Shown here: in pieces, positions 5,345-5,656 of the stretch
Layout of the letters: every line of letters begins with the position of its first letter
How positions within the stretch are numbered: the first letter of the stretch is position 1
Assembly (NCBI GenBank): GCA_021810735.1
Contig: JAJZIF010000282.1
Coordinates: forward strand, 1 to 5,656
Direction: 5' to 3'
Length of the DNA: 5,656 bases
From: Acidobacteriota bacterium
GTDB lineage: Bacteria > Acidobacteriota > Terriglobia > Terriglobales > Acidobacteriaceae
Notes under the pieces: generated by a model
What the model was told of the DNA's origin: nothing
Database searches by the model: none
The model's input: the letters and a program-made list of their open reading frames with translations, nothing else
Made by a program: the position numbers and the translations under genes

Positions 5345-5656
5345 ATGATGAATCTGACAAGAAGGAGATTTCTCCTTGCAAGTGCGAGTGCTGCGGTCGT
5401 GTCCCCTGTTGCGCTCGGGGCCCTCTCAATTCCCGGTGGAGCTTCCAGTCAAAGCCCTTCTTTTCCTGGATTGCAGGCTGCTGGCAATTGTGCTGGACAA
5501 CCCTTTCCCGCCAAGATCTACATAGCGGCCGCGGAACCGATTCGAGTCATGCGCGGCGGGATTGGCGCCTCCATTCACACCATCAACACCCCACTGCCGG
5601 GGAGGAGACCGGAAGGTGGTTCCTGGTCTGGCAGCGAGTGGGGGGGCAACCCGGAT
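5345..5656 (+). CDS. Tat-exported protein, N-terminal 104 residues (3' end outside window)
   Basis: The frame stays open to the window end. The N-terminus MMNLTRRRFLLASASAAVV is a textbook twin-arginine signal: T-R-R-R-F-L-L (5-11), then a hydrophobic Ala/Val stretch to about residue 26 and a Ser/Gly/Pro-rich linker (SIPGGASSQSPSFPG). The protein would be exported folded, often with a cofactor. The mature start contains KIYIAAAEPIRVMRGGIGAS followed by GGSWSGSEWGGNPD. The phrase RGGIGAS...WGGNP reminds me of secreted glycoside-hydrolase-type proteins, but I cannot name a family; treat it as an exported enzyme of unknown activity. One cysteine (in AGNCAGQ) is seen. It is divergent from the flavoprotein gene and shares its upstream region, with AAGGA as its ribosome binding site. 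Confidence 0.8.
   Translation, partial: MMNLTRRRFLLASASAAVVSPVALGALSIPGGASSQSPSFPGLQAAGNCAGQPFPAKIYIAAAEPIRVMRGGIGASIHTINTPLPGRRPEGGSWSGSEWGGNPD

Overview
This window looks like accessory DNA of a moderately GC-rich (estimated by eye, not counted) soil- or plant-matter-type bacterium. An exported glycoside hydrolase, a second Tat-exported protein and decayed insertion sequences (ISKra4-like and IS630-like) would fit Acidobacteriota or a similar phylum. That taxonomic guess rests on general style only and is weak.

Layout, left to right. (1) The tail of an unrecognised gene (+) ends at 222. (2) A belt of broken mobile DNA runs from about 234 to 2928 and surrounds one intact gene. It starts with a twice-frameshifted DUF6788 remnant (+, 341-530). 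This abuts, tail to tail, the first 30 or so codons of a ROK-family sugar kinase (-, 619 to about 531). Next comes an intact, probably Tat-exported GH5-type glycoside hydrolase (-, 1956-787). Only 41 bases upstream of its start lies the 3' end of a group II intron (domains V and VI, -, about 2070-1998) with no reverse transcriptase. Then follow the C-terminal end of an IS630-type transposase (+, 2120-2374), which sits at a TA inside the N-terminal fragment of another IS630-type transposase (-, 2541-2392), and finally the C-terminal end of an ISKra4-type transposase (+, 2608-2901) with an internal stop.

(3) On the right is a large intact gene (-, 4954-2930) for a flavoprotein of the geranylgeranyl-reductase/FAD-monooxygenase type. 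It has a CxxCxxC motif and a C-terminal region that looks like an SRPBCC domain. A divergent intergenic region of about 390 bases separates it from a Tat-exported protein (+, from 5345) that runs off the window.

How the parts relate. GH5 and the ROK remnant share a strand and order, as in a glycan-degradation operon: exported hydrolase, then cytoplasmic sugar kinase. The kinase has been destroyed. The DUF6788 remnant and the ISKra4 C-terminus lie on the same strand at opposite edges of the belt, and weak inverted repeats are found just outside them. The simplest reading is an old ISKra4-like element whose middle was replaced by the GH5 segment and later insertions. This is inference. I found no convincing new defence, toxin-antitoxin, CRISPR or RNA system; the notable points are the nested-element architecture around an intact hydrolase and the unusual flavoprotein fusion.
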